A stretch of DNA of 64,000 bases, taken from positions 62,001 to 126,000 of the forward strand of contig AODO01000009.1 of the NCBI GenBank assembly GCA_000341795.1, written 5' to 3'. Every line of letters begins with the position of its first letter. The stretch's first letter is position 1. The DNA comes from Rhodococcus triatomae BKS 15-14 (lineage in GTDB: Bacteria; Actinomycetota; Actinomycetes; Mycobacteriales; Mycobacteriaceae). Both the position numbers and the translations under genes were made by a program. Below the pieces are notes generated by a model. That model saw only the letters and a list, made by a program, of their open reading frames with translations. It searched no databases and had not been told where the DNA came from. This document shows positions 7,550 through 19,547 of the stretch, piece after piece.

Positions 7550-10500
7550 GTGCAGCACCCGATGTTCCCAGGCGCCACGTCCAACGCTCGCACGCTGCGG
7601 CAGACCTTCGACATCCCGGTCTCTCACGGCACCAACGACTACGTGCTGCGCCTGTCGGACTCGGTCGCTGAGGACCAGCTGGCTGCGACCGTCGACTCCT
7701 ACGTCGTCACCCCCGCCATCGCAGAAGCGTTCGACCAGGCGCTGTCGGTCGTCGAGGAGTCGCTGCGCACCGGAGAGAACAAGGCCGCGTACCTGAACGG
7801 CTCGTTCGGCTCCGGTAAGTCGCACTTCATGGCCGTGCTGCACGGCATCCTCGGGCACTCACCCAAAGCACTCTCGGTCCCCGAGCTGCAGCCGATCGTC
7901 GCCAAGCACCCCAAGATCGCCGACGCGAAGCTGCTGCGGTTGACCTTCCATTTCCTCGACTCCGCAACGATCGAGTCGGCGCTGTTCGAGCAGTACCTCC
8001 GCCAGATCGGCACGCTCCACCCCGACGTGCTGCCGCCGGTGTTGCACTCGGCGGGTGGCCTGTTCACCGACGCCGACAACCGGCGCGCCGAAGTCGGCGA
8101 CGACAAGTTCTTCGCCACCCTCAACACCACCGGCGGGTCAGCCGCATCCACCGGCACGGTCAACTGGGCAGCGCTCGGGGCATCCGCCGGCACCTGGACC
8201 GCCGACACCTACGCGGCCGCCACCGCCCCGCACGCCGACCCCGCCGAACGGTCCCGTCTGCAGCAGGCGCTGATGGCGTCCTACTTCACCAGCTATTCCC
8301 GCAACACCGACTGGCTGTCCCTCGAAGACGGACTCGCCGTCATCGCCGATCACGCCCAGTCCCTCGGATACCAGGGCGTCGTGCTCATGCTCGACGAGCT
8401 GGTGCTGTGGCTGACGTTCCTCATCACCGAACGCGACAAGTTCAACGCCGAGGTCCAGAAGATCACCAAGCTCGTCGAAACCAGCCGCGGCCGCCTCGCC
8501 GTCCCCATCACCTCGTTCATCGCCCGCCAGCACGACCTGTCCCGCTGGGTCGCCGGTGGCGCCGAATCCGGCGCCACCCAGCAGGCCGTCGAACAGGCAT
8601 TCGCCCACCAGGCCGGCCGCTTCGGCGACGTCAAACTCGGCGACGAGAACCTCCCGTTCATCGCGAAGAAACGCCTGCTGGAGCCCGTCGACGGCGAAGC
8701 TCAGGCTGCCCTCGACGCCGCCTTCGCGCGCCTCGACCGCAACCCCGGCGTGTGGGACGTCCTCCTCGACGGCGTCAACACCGACGACCAGCACCGTGGC
8801 TCCGACGCCGACGCCTTTAAACTCACCTACCCGTTCTCCCCCGCACTCATCGCGACCCTGCGCGCCCTGTCCGGGCAGATGCAGCGCGAACGCACCGCGC
8901 TCAAGGTGATGCAGCAGATGCTGCAGGACAGCGCCGACCGCCTCACCATCGACCACGTCATCCCCGTCGGCGAAGCGTTCGACTACATCATCGACAGCGC
9001 CAACTCCACCCCCATCAACGACGCCGCCGCACAAACCTTCAAGACCGCCCGCACCCTGTGGACCGAGAAGCTGCGACCGCTCCTCTTCCGCAACGCCGGT
9101 GTCGACGAAGCCACCCCCGACGCCGACGTGCCGCCCGGCCTGCGCGCCGACATCCGCATCGCCAAAACCCTGCTGATGTCCGCGGTGGCGCCGAACGTGC
9201 CCGCGCTCAAGCAAATCGACGCCAGCCGGCTCGCCTCGCTCAACCACGGCAGCGTCGTTTCCCTCATCCCCGGCGACCAGGTCGGGCAGATCACCAACAA
9301 AGTCAAGCAGTGGGCCGCGGAGATCCCCGAGGTCTCCGTCACCTCCGACGCGAACCCGATCATCTCCGTCACCCTCGAATCCGTCGACTACGAACGGATC
9401 ATCACCCGCGCCCAGGGCGAGGACACCGACGGACGCCGTCGCGAACTCATGCGAACCCTCCTCGGCGAACACTTCAACGTCGTCGGCGCCGAACGCACCC
9501 TCGACGACGCGATGCTGCGTACCGTCATCTGGCGCGGCACCGAACGCCCCATCGAGGTGGTGTTCGGCAACGTCCGCGACCGCGGCTACCTCTCCGACGA
9601 CCGCTTCCGACCCGCCACCCAGGGTGCGCTGCGGCTCATCGTCGACCTGCCCTTCGACGACCCTGGCCATACCATCGCCGAAGACCACGACCGCATCGAA
9701 GAGCTGCTCCGCACCGGGCAGGACCGGTTCACCATCGCGTGGCTGCCTAACTTCTTCCCCGACAAAGTCGTTCGCCAGCTTGGCCGCCTCGTCGTGCTGA
9801 ACTACGTGCTCACCGGCGACCGCTGGGCCACCTACGCCAACGAGCTTTCCGAAGGCGACCGCATCGCCGCCCGCACCATCCTCGAACAGCAGCAGTCGCA
9901 GGTCCGGGGGCAGCTCGGCAACGCCATCCAGGTCGCCTACGGCACCGCCAGCGGCGCCAAGTTCGCCGAGAGTCAGCCGCCGCTGCGGTCGCTGCACGCC
10001 GGCTTCGTCGCGCAGCCGCCCATCGGCAACACCCTCGGCGAGGCCGTCGATCGTCTCATCCGTGACGCGTTCGATGCCCTGTACCCCGACCATCCCGACT
10101 TCACGCCTGCCGACAAGCTGATCACCCGGCGGGACCTCAACACCGTCCTCACCCGGCTACGCGAAGCGCAGTCGCAATCCGACGGCCGCATCGCGCTCGA
10201 CGGCGGCACCCGCGGCGACCGCGACACCGCGCGCCGCGTCGTCGAACCGCTCGCCCTGGCGAAGGTCAACGAAACGCACCTGATCTTCGGGCCCGAACAG
10301 TTCACCGCTTGGCAGACCCGCATCACGCAGGAACTCGCTCGTCTCGCGATCGACGAGCACGGCGACGTCGACATCGACGTGCTGCGCACCGCCATCAACG
10401 CCAGCGGACCCAAGCGCGGCCTCACCCCCGACGTCGTCGACCTGATCGCCGCCGCCTGGGCCGCGCAGACGAAGCGGTCGTGGTTCCTGCATTCTTCGCC

Positions 10501-11332
10501 CACCCCCGAGGCGATGATCGGCGACATCCGGCGTGGCACCACCCTGCGCCTCGAGGAGCTGCCCGACCGTCAGACGTGGTCGGACGCCGTCCGCCGATGG
10601 ACTATGTGGACCGGGCAGAACGTCAACGACTACCTCACCGCCGCCAACCTCGCGACGTTCGCCGAGCAGGTGCGCGAGTACGCGCGATCCACCTTCACCG
10701 GTCGCGGGCACTTCGTGAACGCCCTCGGGCAGGCGTACAGCTATTTCGAGCTCTCTGCCGACCAGGGCCGCTACGCGCTCGCCGCGGACTTGTTGGATCT
10801 GTTCGAGATTCGGCTCGCGCGCGCAACGAACCTCGAGCTGGTGGCCGCCGTCGCGGGAGCCGAACTGCGTGGCACCGACACCGAAGCGAGCAAGTCGCTC
10901 TCGACCGCGGATCAGGTGGAGCGGGTTCTGCTCCGCTACCCACCGACGCGGTGGGATGTGCTCAAGAACGGTGCTGCGGGCGGTGACGCTCGCGCGGCGC
11001 AGGCGAAGGCGATCCTGACGGACCTCCAGAAGGCGGTGCTGGCGCAAGAACTCACCCAGTCGCTTGACAGTGCCTTCACCACCGCGGACCGCGCCCGGGA
11101 TGCGTGGCTCGAAGCGCTGGTCGAAGTTAAGCCACCGGTCGTCACCCCGCCCCCGCCGCCGAAGCCGGGCCCCGACGTCGTGGTGCTGCCCCCGCCCGCG
11201 CCGACCACACCGCAAACCTTCACCGTCCGCGGTGCCAATGCACAGTCGATCGTCGAGCAGCAGTTGCAGGCGCTCATCGCCACCTACCCCGACGACGAGT
11301 TCACCGTCACGATCACCCGGAAGCAGTCGTGA
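7550..11332 (+). CDS. pglY: BREX-2 P-loop ATPase PglY
   Basis: About 1260 aa. PglY is the large P-loop NTPase of BREX type 2, corresponding to BrxC of type 1 systems. The Walker A motif GSFGSGKS is at residues 84-91, followed by [10 protein letters not shown]. The family-typical extended C-terminus ends in a proline-rich linker ([19 protein letters not shown], about residues 1200-1218) before a short terminal domain. Two starts are possible: GTG at 7550, or ATG at 7562. The ATG has a GGAG about 11 bases upstream and gives [11 protein letters not shown] regard 7562 as at least as likely. The stop overlaps the pglZ GTG by 4 bp. GC content returns to the high level of the rest of the operon. Confidence 0.95.
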   Translation: MQHPMFPGATSNARTLRQTFDIPVSHGTNDYVLRLSDSVAEDQLAATVDSYVVTPAIAEAFDQALSVVEESLRTGENKAAYLNGSFGSGKSHFMAVLHGILGHSPKALSVPELQPIVAKHPKIADAKLLRLTFHFLDSATIESALFEQYLRQIGTLHPDVLPPVLHSAGGLFTDADNRRAEVGDDKFFATLNTTGGSAASTGTVNWAALGASAGTWTADTYAAATAPHADPAERSRLQQALMASYFTSYSRNTDWLSLEDGLAVIADHAQSLGYQGVVLMLDELVLWLTFLITERDKFNAEVQKITKLVETSRGRLAVPITSFIARQHDLSRWVAGGAESGATQQAVEQAFAHQAGRFGDVKLGDENLPFIAKKRLLEPVDGEAQAALDAAFARLDRNPGVWDVLLDGVNTDDQHRGSDADAFKLTYPFSPALIATLRALSGQMQRERTALKVMQQMLQDSADRLTIDHVIPVGEAFDYIIDSANSTPINDAAAQTFKTARTLWTEKLRPLLFRNAGVDEATPDADVPPGLRADIRIAKTLLMSAVAPNVPALKQIDASRLASLNHGSVVSLIPGDQVGQITNKVKQWAAEIPEVSVTSDANPIISVTLESVDYERIITRAQGEDTDGRRRELMRTLLGEHFNVVGAERTLDDAMLRTVIWRGTERPIEVVFGNVRDRGYLSDDRFRPATQGALRLIVDLPFDDPGHTIAEDHDRIEELLRTGQDRFTIAWLPNFFPDKVVRQLGRLVVLNYVLTGDRWATYANELSEGDRIAARTILEQQQSQVRGQLGNAIQVAYGTASGAKFAESQPPLRSLHAGFVAQPPIGNTLGEAVDRLIRDAFDALYPDHPDFTPADKLITRRDLNTVLTRLREAQSQSDGRIALDGGTRGDRDTARRVVEPLALAKVNETHLIFGPEQFTAWQTRITQELARLAIDEHGDVDIDVLRTAINASGPKRGLTPDVVDLIAAAWAAQTKRSWFLHSSPTPEAMIGDIRRGTTLRLEELPDRQTWSDAVRRWTMWTGQNVNDYLTAANLATFAEQVREYARSTFTGRGHFVNALGQAYSYFELSADQGRYALAADLLDLFEIRLARATNLELVAAVAGAELRGTDTEASKSLSTADQVERVLLRYPPTRWDVLKNGAAGGDARAAQAKAILTDLQKAVLAQELTQSLDSAFTTADRARDAWLEALVEVKPPVVTPPPPPKPGPDVVVLPPPAPTTPQTFTVRGANAQSIVEQQLQALIATYPDDEFTVTITRKQS

Positions 11333-14118
11333 CCACGGCGACCAGCCTTCCCGAGGCCGACCTCCCCGGAATCCGAACGCTCATCGGGCAACTCCGGGTC
11401 AAAGGCCACCGACGCGGTGTCCTCGCAGTTGCCGCGGTGCCGACGTGGTCCGGTCCCGACACGCTCGACCTCGACGGCTCGACGGTCCGAATCCGTACCG
11501 CGCCCAGTGTCCTTGCGATCCGCGACGCCCTTACCGAACGGTCTGCCTACGACTGGGTGGTCGTGCTCACCGACCGCGATGCGAGCGAGCTGCCCGTCGG
11601 CGTCCTCGACCACCTCACCGTCGGACGCCTGTCGAACCTCGACCCCTGGCCCGCGCTGCGCGAACTCTTCAAGGCGAACCGGCAGGAGTTCAACCTACTG
11701 TCGCTGGAGAACAACGCCGCACGCTCTGCGCTGCGGTCCCTCGACGACGCCGTGCCGCCCGCACCCGGCGGCGTCCTCACCTCCGACCACCTGTTCGGGG
11801 CCCTGGCCGGCCGCAACTTCGGTCTCACCCCGGACAAGTTCACACCACACCAGGTCGCCCTGTGGTCCACCGACACCGAGCGCACCACGCAGTTCACCGC
11901 ATGGCAGTCCCGCACCGACGAGTCCCTCGTCGAGCAGTTCTTCACCTGGCTCGAACGCAAACTCGGGCCGCTCGGCCGGACCACCGCCCTGGTGCTGCGG
12001 TCCAGCGGCCCCGAGCAGCTCGTGCCGCTCGGCCTCGTCGCGGCGCTCATCGACGATTCGGCCTCCTCTGCTGCAATCGTCCCCGCCGCCTCCAACGTCA
12101 CCGGCAAAGTGAGCACCCTCCTCGAAGTCGAACTCGGACGGCACACCGTCACCGAAGCCGAGATCAAGGTGTGGGGAAACACCGCCACCCTCGCCGTCGC
12201 CGGCAGCGACGTCCCCGACGCCACGCTTCGCCGCGCCGAAGACCTCGTCACCAAGCTGCAGGCCACCGCGCTCGTCGGCCGATCCGACGTGCTGCCGTCC
12301 GCCCTCGCACCGCGGATCGCCCGGTTCGCCGCCGCGCTCGACGCGGCCGAACGCACCCCGGACGACACCGCGATCACTGCCGTCGAGAACGCGTGGGCGG
12401 ATGTCACTGCGCACCGCCTGGCCCGCGTCGATGGCGCCGACGCCTCACGCGATGTCCGCGTCGCCGCCGCCGCCCTTCGCCTGCTGCGGTGGACCCGCCG
12501 CACCGACACCGCACCCACGACGCTCGCTGGGTGGCTCACCTACTACCGCGCGGATCTGTCGTGGGTGGACGGTGCCGTCGACGAGGCGTTCATCGGTGCC
12601 GACAACGCAGTGCTCGCGAACACGGCCCACCGCATCGTCACCACCGTCCGCGGCCGCCGAGCCAGGCACGATCGCGCTTTCGCGGCGCTGCTCGCCACCT
12701 CCGGCACGTACCGCACGACGGGATCCGATGCCCCCACCTACGTCGAGGATCTCCTCGACCGCGTGGTCAAGCCTCTCACTGTCCGCTCGCAAGGATCCAT
12801 GCAGGATGCGCGCCCGTCCCCGGTGCTGCTCATCGTCGCCGACGGCATGAGCGGTTCCGCCGCGAACGAGGTGGTTGCCGACGCGGTGCGCCGCAACCGA
12901 CCGCAATGGCAGGCGTACATTCCCCGCGACACCGAGCCCGTCACCGTCGTCATGGCCGCGCTGCCGACCCTCACCGAGTTCTCCCGATGCTCCCTACTGT
13001 CCGGCGTCCTCGACCGCGGTGGGCAGGCGCAGGAACGGGACGGGTTCTCGGCGTGGCTCGCCGGCCAGGGCATGCGCGGGCAGGGGCCGGTGCTGTTCCA
13101 CAAGGCCGACCTCGAAACCGTGTCCCGCGGAAACGCACTCGCCGTCGACGTCCGCGCCGCCATCGACGACACCGATCATCGGCCCGTCGTCGCGTGCGTC
13201 CTCAACGACATCGACGACGCCCTTGACCGGTCCGACCCCATCGGCACCGTGTGGACCATCGACCGCTTCAAGCGGCTCGACGCGCTGATGTCCGCAGCCG
13301 CTGCAGTGAGCCGGACCGTCGTCCTCGTTTCCGATCACGGGCACGTCGTCGAACGCCGCGAGCAACCCAGTGTGCAGCGCGGCGAACAGGTTTCGGCACG
13401 CTACCGCCTCGCCGCCGGCGTCGACCCCGCGACGCTGCCGGCAGACGAGGTGTTCGTCGAAGGGCCTCGAGTCCTCACCGACGACCACCGCGCCGTTCTC
13501 GCCGTCGACGAACAGCTTCGCTACACGGGCCTCAAGGCCGGCTACCACGGCGGCGGCGCGCTGGCGGAGGTCGCGATCCCGGTGACGATCCTCGTCAACG
13601 GCGCGGCCCCGTCCCACCTCGGGCTCATCGAGGCACCCGCGCCGCAACCGGCGTGGTGGGACCCGATCCGCACCACCACACCCGCACCCACGGTCGTGAC
13701 GACACCGACGAAGCCCACGCGCAAGCCGACGACGAAGGCTCCCGCGCAGGAAGAGTCACTGTTCGAGTTCGGCGGCACCACCACGACGCAGCCGACCACG
13801 ACCGCACCGGTGGGCGGCCGCGACCGGATCACGGAGCTGCTCGCCACCGACCTGTTCGCGCAGCAGTACAAGACGTACGGCCGCAAGATGAGCCGCGACG
13901 CCATCGCCGCCCTCCTCCGCGAGACCGTCGACGGCGGCGGCGTGCTGCCGCTCGCCCAGGCAGCGCAGATCCTCGACGTCAAGGCGTTCCGCGCGGGCCC
14001 GGCTGTGCAGGTGATCGCCCAGGTGCTCGGCATCGACGGCGTCGTCGTCCTCTCGGTGACCGGCAGCGACCTCGAGCTCGAATCCGCCGCGCTGTTCGAA
14101 CAGTTCGGAGTCGCCTGA
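11329..14118 (+). CDS. pglZ: BREX-2 alkaline-phosphatase-superfamily protein PglZ
   Basis: 929 aa, GTG start in a GTGA overlap with pglY. PglZ is the signature protein of BREX and belongs to the alkaline phosphatase superfamily; recent work on other BREX types treats it as a metal-dependent phosphoesterase or nuclease. Candidate metal-site motifs are visible: DGMS at residues 505-508 after the strand VLLIVA, and DHGH at 669-672 after VVLVS. A Thr/Pro/Lys-rich linker (about residues 784-825) joins a separate C-terminal domain of about 100 residues. The length and the order after pglY fit BREX-2. The stop overlaps brxD by one base (TGATG). Confidence 0.96.
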   Translation: MTTATSLPEADLPGIRTLIGQLRVKGHRRGVLAVAAVPTWSGPDTLDLDGSTVRIRTAPSVLAIRDALTERSAYDWVVVLTDRDASELPVGVLDHLTVGRLSNLDPWPALRELFKANRQEFNLLSLENNAARSALRSLDDAVPPAPGGVLTSDHLFGALAGRNFGLTPDKFTPHQVALWSTDTERTTQFTAWQSRTDESLVEQFFTWLERKLGPLGRTTALVLRSSGPEQLVPLGLVAALIDDSASSAAIVPAASNVTGKVSTLLEVELGRHTVTEAEIKVWGNTATLAVAGSDVPDATLRRAEDLVTKLQATALVGRSDVLPSALAPRIARFAAALDAAERTPDDTAITAVENAWADVTAHRLARVDGADASRDVRVAAAALRLLRWTRRTDTAPTTLAGWLTYYRADLSWVDGAVDEAFIGADNAVLANTAHRIVTTVRGRRARHDRAFAALLATSGTYRTTGSDAPTYVEDLLDRVVKPLTVRSQGSMQDARPSPVLLIVADGMSGSAANEVVADAVRRNRPQWQAYIPRDTEPVTVVMAALPTLTEFSRCSLLSGVLDRGGQAQERDGFSAWLAGQGMRGQGPVLFHKADLETVSRGNALAVDVRAAIDDTDHRPVVACVLNDIDDALDRSDPIGTVWTIDRFKRLDALMSAAAAVSRTVVLVSDHGHVVERREQPSVQRGEQVSARYRLAAGVDPATLPADEVFVEGPRVLTDDHRAVLAVDEQLRYTGLKAGYHGGGALAEVAIPVTILVNGAAPSHLGLIEAPAPQPAWWDPIRTTTPAPTVVTTPTKPTRKPTTKAPAQEESLFEFGGTTTTQPTTTAPVGGRDRITELLATDLFAQQYKTYGRKMSRDAIAALLRETVDGGGVLPLAQAAQILDVKAFRAGPAVQVIAQVLGIDGVVVLSVTGSDLELESAALFEQFGVA

Positions 14119-15410
14119 TGAGCACCCTGTCGCCGGTCCGCCGCCGCGAGCTGCTGCAGTCGCTGCGGCAGGGCACCGTCCCCGACGGCAACCTCGATGC
14201 ACTAGCCGTGGGCATCGACCGCTTCGCGGCGACCGTCGACGCCGACCTCGACGCCGTGGCCGCCGGCGGGCGCGCCTTCAAGGCGGTCCGCGGCGAGTAC
14301 GGATCCGGCAAGACGTTCTTCTCCCGCTGGGTCGAGCAGCGCGCGATGCGCCGCGGCCTCGCGGTCGCCGAGGTGCAGATCAGCGAACTCGAGACGCCGC
14401 TGCACAAGCTGGAAACCGTGTACCGCCGCACCATCGAGGAGCTGCGCACCTCCGCGTTCGCGAAGAGCGCGTTCCGGCCGGTGATCGACGCGTGGCTGTA
14501 CGGCATCGAGGAAGACGCCGCCACCGCCGCTGGCGTCGACGAAGCGACCTCCGAGCAGGTGTTGGAGCTGCTCGAACAGCGACTCAAATCCGTCGCCACC
14601 GCGGCGCCGACCTACCCGATGGTGCTGCGCGCCTACCGGTCGGCGCTGGAGCGGGAAGACGCCGCCACCGCCGACGCGCTCATTGCCTGGCTGGGTGGGC
14701 AACCGCATGTGGGTGCTGCCGCGAAGCGGGCCGCGGGGGTCCGGCAGGACGTCGATCATTTCGCCGCGATGGGCTTCCTTCAGGGGCTGCTCGCCGTGCT
14801 CAAGGGTTCCCGGCATCCCGGTCTCGTGCTCGTCATCGACGAGGTGGAAACGCTGCAGCGGATGCGCAGCGACAGCCGGGCCAAGGCGCTGAACGCGTTG
14901 CGGCAGTGGATCGATGAACTCGACTCCGGCCGCTACCCCGGCCTGTACCTGCTGATCACCGGAACCCCGGCGTTCTTCGACGGCCGCCTCGGGGTGCAGT
15001 CCCTGCCGCCGCTCGCACAGCGGCTGCACACCGACTTCGGCACCGACGCCCGCTTCGACAACCCCCGCGCCCCGCAGATCCGGCTCACCGGATTCGACCT
15101 CGATCGGCTCGTCGAGGTCGGCGCCCGGGTTCGTGACATCTACTCCGACGGCTCCTCCGCACCGGACCGGGTCCGGTCGATGGTCGACGACGCCTACCTC
15201 CGCGATCTCGCGTCCGCGGTGGCCGGTGAGCTAGGCGGCAAGGTCGGCGTCTCGCCGCGCATCTTCCTCAAGAAGCTGGTCGCCGACATTCTCGACCGCG
15301 TCGACCAGTTCCCCGATTTCGATCCGCGCCAGCACTATTCGCTGACCATTGCGGACACGGAGAAGGCGGAGATCGCCCGCGCCACCACTGCCGACGAGGT
15401 GGAGCTGTGA
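14118..15410 (+). CDS. brxD: BREX-2 ATP-binding protein BrxD
   Basis: 430 aa. The ATG at 14118 is chosen because it overlaps the pglZ stop in TGATG and gives [20 protein letters not shown], the usual start for this family; the same frame is open further upstream inside pglZ without meaning. It is an AAA/STAND-like ATPase with Walker A GEYGSGKT at residues 59-66 and Walker B LVLVIDE ending at D241-E242. BrxD is a type 2 specific accessory ATPase encoded between pglZ and brxHI. The stop overlaps the brxHI GTG by 4 bp. Confidence 0.94.
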   Translation: MSTLSPVRRRELLQSLRQGTVPDGNLDALAVGIDRFAATVDADLDAVAAGGRAFKAVRGEYGSGKTFFSRWVEQRAMRRGLAVAEVQISELETPLHKLETVYRRTIEELRTSAFAKSAFRPVIDAWLYGIEEDAATAAGVDEATSEQVLELLEQRLKSVATAAPTYPMVLRAYRSALEREDAATADALIAWLGGQPHVGAAAKRAAGVRQDVDHFAAMGFLQGLLAVLKGSRHPGLVLVIDEVETLQRMRSDSRAKALNALRQWIDELDSGRYPGLYLLITGTPAFFDGRLGVQSLPPLAQRLHTDFGTDARFDNPRAPQIRLTGFDLDRLVEVGARVRDIYSDGSSAPDRVRSMVDDAYLRDLASAVAGELGGKVGVSPRIFLKKLVADILDRVDQFPDFDPRQHYSLTIADTEKAEIARATTADEVEL

Positions 15411-17518
15411 CGGCGGGTTTTGACCTGCTCGATCCAGTTCTCCAGCATCACATCGTCAACTCACTCGGTTGGCCCGGGCTGCGGCCGCTGCAGGACGAGT
15501 CCGTCGCACCCATCACGACCGGGTCGGACGCGATCCTGTTGGCGCCGACCGCCGGCGGGAAGACCGAGGCCGCGATGTTCCCGCTGCTGACCCGCATGCA
15601 GCAGCAGCGGTGGCACGGCATCTCCGTGCTCTACCTGTGCCCACTCAAGGCACTGCTGAACAACCTGCAACCACGCGTCGACGAGTACGCAGCGTGGATG
15701 GGCCGCGGAGCCATGACGTGGCACGGCGACGTCAGCCAGTCCGTCCGCGACCGCATCAAACGCGACCGGCCCGACGTCCTGCTCACCACACCCGAATCGC
15801 TCGAGTCGATGCTGGTGTCGGAGAGCGTCGACGCCGCGACAGTGCTCTGCGGTGTGCAGGCCGTGGTCGTCGACGAGGTCCACGCGTTCGCCGGCGACGA
15901 CCGCGGCTGGCACCTGCTCGCCGTCCTCGCCCGCCTCGAATCGCTTCTCGGTCGCCGGCTGCAGCGGATCGGGATGTCCGCCACCGTCGGCAATCCCGAC
16001 GAGCTGCTCGGCTGGCTGCAGGGCGGCCGCACCTCCCCCGGCCGCGTGATCGCCCCGGCGGTGACCGGGGGCGCGGTGGTCCCCGAGATCACCGTCGACT
16101 CGGTCGGCAGCGTCGAGAACGCCGCCAAGGTCATCGCCGCGCTGCACGCCGGGGAGAAGCGACTGGTCTTTGTCGACTCTCGTCGGCTCGCCGAGGAGCT
16201 CGGGACCATGCTCCGCGGTCGCGGTATCACTACGTTCGTATCGCATTCGTCGCTGTCGGCAGCGGAACGGCGCGAATCGGAGCAGGCATTCGCCGAGGCC
16301 CGCGACTGCGTCATCGTCGCCACTTCTACGCTGGAGCTGGGCATCGACGTCGGCGACCTCGACCGCGTCATCCAGATCAACGCGCCCCGCACGGTGTCGT
16401 CGTTCCTGCAGCGCCTCGGCCGCACCGGTCGACGTCCCGGCACCACCCGCAACTGCTTGTTCCTCGGTATCACCGACGAGGCGGTGCTCAGCACCCTCGG
16501 GATGCTGCAGTGCTGGTCCACCGGCTGGGTCGAGCCGGTCGTCGCGACACCCGAGCCGCGCCACATCGCCGCGCAGCAGATCCTCGCGTCCGCACTGCAG
16601 ACCCGGCGGGTGCCGCTCACCGGCTGGCAGGAGACGTGGGGTCCGCTGCCGATCTTCGGACCGGATAGTCAGGAGATATTCGACTACCTCCTGGAAGAGG
16701 GTTTCCTCGAACATGATTCGGGGTCCGCGTTCATCGGACCCGAGGCGGAGAAGCACTTCGGGCGCCGCCACTTCATGGATCTGCTCGCGGTGTTCACTGC
16801 GGCCCCGGAGTTCATGGTGTTCGCCGGTCGGCAGGAGATCGGCTCCGTCGAGACGAGCGTGCTCACCGACGACATTGAAGGACCGCGGGTCCTGCTGCTC
16901 GGCGGCCGGTCGTGGAAGGTCACGCACATCGACTGGAAACGTCGTCAGGTGTTCGTCGAGAACACCGACCTCCAAGGACGCGCGAAGTGGATGTCGCTCC
17001 CCGACGGAGCGTCCTTCGAGATCACGCGGGGCGTGCGTGAGGTCCTGCTGGGAGCGGAACCGGCCGGCGTGACCCTCACGCGCCGGGCCGTCGCGACACT
17101 CGACGACATTCGACTTCAACGCGCCAACCACGTCACCGACGGTGCGTTCCTCATCGCACGCGATGGACGAGAAGACTGGCGCTGGTGGACGTGGGCGGGA
17201 GCGAAGGCGAACCGGACTCTCGCTGCCTGGGCATCGGACCTTGTCCCTCCTCGTCAGCGCATCGGACCGGAATCCATCCGCCTGCACAGTGATCTGTCGG
17301 TCGACGACATTCGGAACGGACTGGCCGCCCTCCGGAGCGACGGCCGAGACCGCCCGATGCCCGCCATCGACAAGAACGCACTCAAGGGACTGAAGTTCTC
17401 GGCAGCGCTTCCGGAAGCGCTGGCCTGCCGCTCGCTGGCCGCGCGGACCGTCAGCGTTCCAGCGGCCGAGACGGTGCTCGGTGAACGGGCTCGGATCGTC
17501 AGCACTTCGTCGTCCTAG
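15407..17518 (+). CDS. brxHI: BREX-2 SF2 (Lhr-like) helicase BrxHI
   Basis: 703 aa with a GTG start in a GTGA overlap with brxD. The helicase core has motif I APTAGGKT (residues 46-53), motif II DEVH (156-159), motif III SATVGNP, and a C-terminal RecA lobe with TLELGIDVGDLDRV and motif VI FLQRLGRTGR. This is the Lhr-like helicase that ends the canonical BREX type 2 operon. The gene finishes the coupled block; a weak short inverted repeat (GTGACA/TGTCAC, 17541-17558) follows. Confidence 0.94.
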   Translation: MTAGFDLLDPVLQHHIVNSLGWPGLRPLQDESVAPITTGSDAILLAPTAGGKTEAAMFPLLTRMQQQRWHGISVLYLCPLKALLNNLQPRVDEYAAWMGRGAMTWHGDVSQSVRDRIKRDRPDVLLTTPESLESMLVSESVDAATVLCGVQAVVVDEVHAFAGDDRGWHLLAVLARLESLLGRRLQRIGMSATVGNPDELLGWLQGGRTSPGRVIAPAVTGGAVVPEITVDSVGSVENAAKVIAALHAGEKRLVFVDSRRLAEELGTMLRGRGITTFVSHSSLSAAERRESEQAFAEARDCVIVATSTLELGIDVGDLDRVIQINAPRTVSSFLQRLGRTGRRPGTTRNCLFLGITDEAVLSTLGMLQCWSTGWVEPVVATPEPRHIAAQQILASALQTRRVPLTGWQETWGPLPIFGPDSQEIFDYLLEEGFLEHDSGSAFIGPEAEKHFGRRHFMDLLAVFTAAPEFMVFAGRQEIGSVETSVLTDDIEGPRVLLLGGRSWKVTHIDWKRRQVFVENTDLQGRAKWMSLPDGASFEITRGVREVLLGAEPAGVTLTRRAVATLDDIRLQRANHVTDGAFLIARDGREDWRWWTWAGAKANRTLAAWASDLVPPRQRIGPESIRLHSDLSVDDIRNGLAALRSDGRDRPMPAIDKNALKGLKFSAALPEALACRSLAARTVSVPAAETVLGERARIVSTSSS

Positions 17519-17669
17519 AACGCCCCGCCGCGAAGTGACCGTGACAATGGGCTGTCACCCGGGTCCGATACTCTTCTCGACGCGGCCCGACGGACTTCCG
17601 CTGTGATTCACAGCCACGGACATGCCCCCACCCGCACGACTGGATTCGTGCTGCCCGGGGGACCCCACT

Positions 17670-19547
17670 GTGACCTTGCTTCGTACGTCGGCGAAACGCG
17701 TCGCCGGCATCGCTCACCCTGATTCACTGGTTGAGCAACTCCTGGAGCAGATGCTGTTCACCACCGGACGCCGAGCGAGCGAAGCCGAACGAAAGTCGTG
17801 GGGCCGCAGCCTCCCCGTCTTCGCGCGAGACCTCGTCGATGCGGGGCTCGGCGACGTCGAGATGCTCATCGAATACCACCTGCCGTTGACATCGCAGCGC
17901 GCCGATGTGGTGCTCGCCGGGGTCCACCCGAACACCGGTGCACCCTCGTATGTGGTGGTCGAGCTCAAGCAGTGGTCGTCGGCCTACCGTTTCGAGGGCA
18001 GCCCCGAGCTCGTCGAGGTTCCCGGCATGCCCGGCGGACCGAAGCTCCATCCCGTTGCTCAGGTCAAGGGGTACTGCGACTACCTCGCCGACTTCGCGAG
18101 AGCGATCGAGGATCAGCCGGATGCGCTGGCGGGCATGGCCTATCTGCACAACGCCACGGATCCGTCGACGGTGTCCGACCTTCGTGCCTTTCCGACTGGC
18201 GTCACCGGTCGCCTGTTCACCGGCGCCGACCGTGCGGACATGCTCGCCTTCCTGCAGTCGCGACTATCCGCGGATTCCGCCGGCCACGCCGCCGGTGACA
18301 CCCTGATGCGGTCCGCGGTTGCGCCGTCCCAGCAGCTCCTCAAGGTTGCCGCGGCGGAAGTCCGGGACCGTCCCCAGTTCCACCTGCTCGGGAACCAGCA
18401 GCTTGCCGTCGACCTCGTCCTGCACAACGTCGAGCAAGCGCGCTCCGCCGACAGCAAACGAGTCGTCGTCGTCACGGGCGGACCGGGCAGCGGCAAGAGC
18501 GTGATCGCGCTCTCTCTCGTCGGCGAACTCGCACGACGTGGCCGGACCGTACTGCACGCCACTGGCTCCCGATCGTTCACCCAGACGCTCCGCAAGGTCG
18601 CCGGTCACCGCGCGCCACGGGTGCAGAAGATGTTCAAGTACTTCAACCAGTTCATGACGGCCGAGCGCAACGGACTGGATGTTCTGGTCCTCGACGAGGC
18701 ACATCGGATCCGCGAGACATCGGTCGATCGCTACACCAAGGCCGAACTCCGCACCGATCGCCCGCAGATCGACGAGCTGGTCGCCGCCGCGCGCGTGCCG
18801 GTGTTCCTCCTCGACGAACACCAGATCGTGCGGCCCGGCGAGATGGGGTCGCTCGAGCAGATCCAGCAGCACGCTCAGTCCCTCGGACTCGACGTTCAAC
18901 ACGTGCATCTCGGCGAACAGTTCCGATGCGGAGGCAGCGAGGAGTACGTGCTCTGGGTCAAACAGCTTCTCGGACTCGAGGAAGGCGGGCCCGTCCCCTG
19001 GAAGGGAGATCCGCAGTTCGACGTCCGCGTCGCCGACAGCCCACAGGAGCTCGAGCACCTGCTGAGCCAACAGGCCGAGCGCGGCTACGGGGCGCGCATG
19101 ACGGCCGGGTACTGCTGGCCGTGGAGCGATGCCCACAAGGACGGAACCCTCGTCCCGGACGTCGTCATAGGCGACTGGTCCCGGCCGTGGAACGTCAAGG
19201 GCGACCGACGGGTCGGCGACGCTCCCCCATCGGCTCTGTGGGCCACCGAAGACGGCGGTTTCGACCAGGTCGGCTGCGTCTACACCGCCCAGGGATTCGA
19301 GTACGACTGGAATGGGGTCATCCTGGGCCCCGACCTGGTGTGGCGCGACGGACGCTTCACCACGGTGCGCGCAGCCAATCGCGATCCCGATTTCAAGAAC
19401 ACCAAGAAGATCGGCGACGTCCGCTTCGACAAGCTGGTGCGCAACGTCTACAAGATCCTCCTGACCCGCGGCATGGTCGGCACCGTCATCTACTCGACGG
19501 ACGAACAAACGCGAGTCGCACTTCGTGCGTTGATCAAGCCTCGCTAG
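17670..19547 (+). CDS. PD-(D/E)XK nuclease-DUF2075 NTPase/helicase fusion
   Basis: 625 aa from the GTG at 17670, chosen because GGGGGA lies 7 bases upstream; the frame is open further 5' but that segment is not protein-like. Residues 1-120 contain a candidate PD-(D/E)XK nuclease core: D79 in RADVVLAG and VVELKQW with E98 and K100. The second half is the DUF2075 (Schlafen group-like) P-loop domain with GGPGSGKS at residues 270-277, VLVLDEAH at D342-E343, and a C-terminal VYTAQGFEYDWNGVILG helicase-like motif. The gene starts 151 bp after brxHI on the same strand. DUF2075 proteins are common in defence islands. Whether it belongs functionally to this BREX locus is not shown by the sequence. Confidence 0.88.
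   Translation: MTLLRTSAKRVAGIAHPDSLVEQLLEQMLFTTGRRASEAERKSWGRSLPVFARDLVDAGLGDVEMLIEYHLPLTSQRADVVLAGVHPNTGAPSYVVVELKQWSSAYRFEGSPELVEVPGMPGGPKLHPVAQVKGYCDYLADFARAIEDQPDALAGMAYLHNATDPSTVSDLRAFPTGVTGRLFTGADRADMLAFLQSRLSADSAGHAAGDTLMRSAVAPSQQLLKVAAAEVRDRPQFHLLGNQQLAVDLVLHNVEQARSADSKRVVVVTGGPGSGKSVIALSLVGELARRGRTVLHATGSRSFTQTLRKVAGHRAPRVQKMFKYFNQFMTAERNGLDVLVLDEAHRIRETSVDRYTKAELRTDRPQIDELVAAARVPVFLLDEHQIVRPGEMGSLEQIQQHAQSLGLDVQHVHLGEQFRCGGSEEYVLWVKQLLGLEEGGPVPWKGDPQFDVRVADSPQELEHLLSQQAERGYGARMTAGYCWPWSDAHKDGTLVPDVVIGDWSRPWNVKGDRRVGDAPPSALWATEDGGFDQVGCVYTAQGFEYDWNGVILGPDLVWRDGRFTTVRAANRDPDFKNTKKIGDVRFDKLVRNVYKILLTRGMVGTVIYSTDEQTRVALRALIKPR

Noticed and set aside
8138-10093. 651-codon open frame on the - strand across pglY
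   Set aside because: It is a Gly/Val/Asp-rich antisense shadow of a high-GC gene; pglY on the + strand has clear motifs and operon overlaps.
11064-13226. 720-codon + strand frame across the pglY end and pglZ
   Set aside because: Arg/Pro-rich out-of-frame translation of pglY/pglZ.
15461-17287. 608-codon - strand frame across brxHI
   Set aside because: Antisense shadow with Arg/Asp/Gln-rich, motif-free sequence; BrxHI helicase motifs lie on the + strand.
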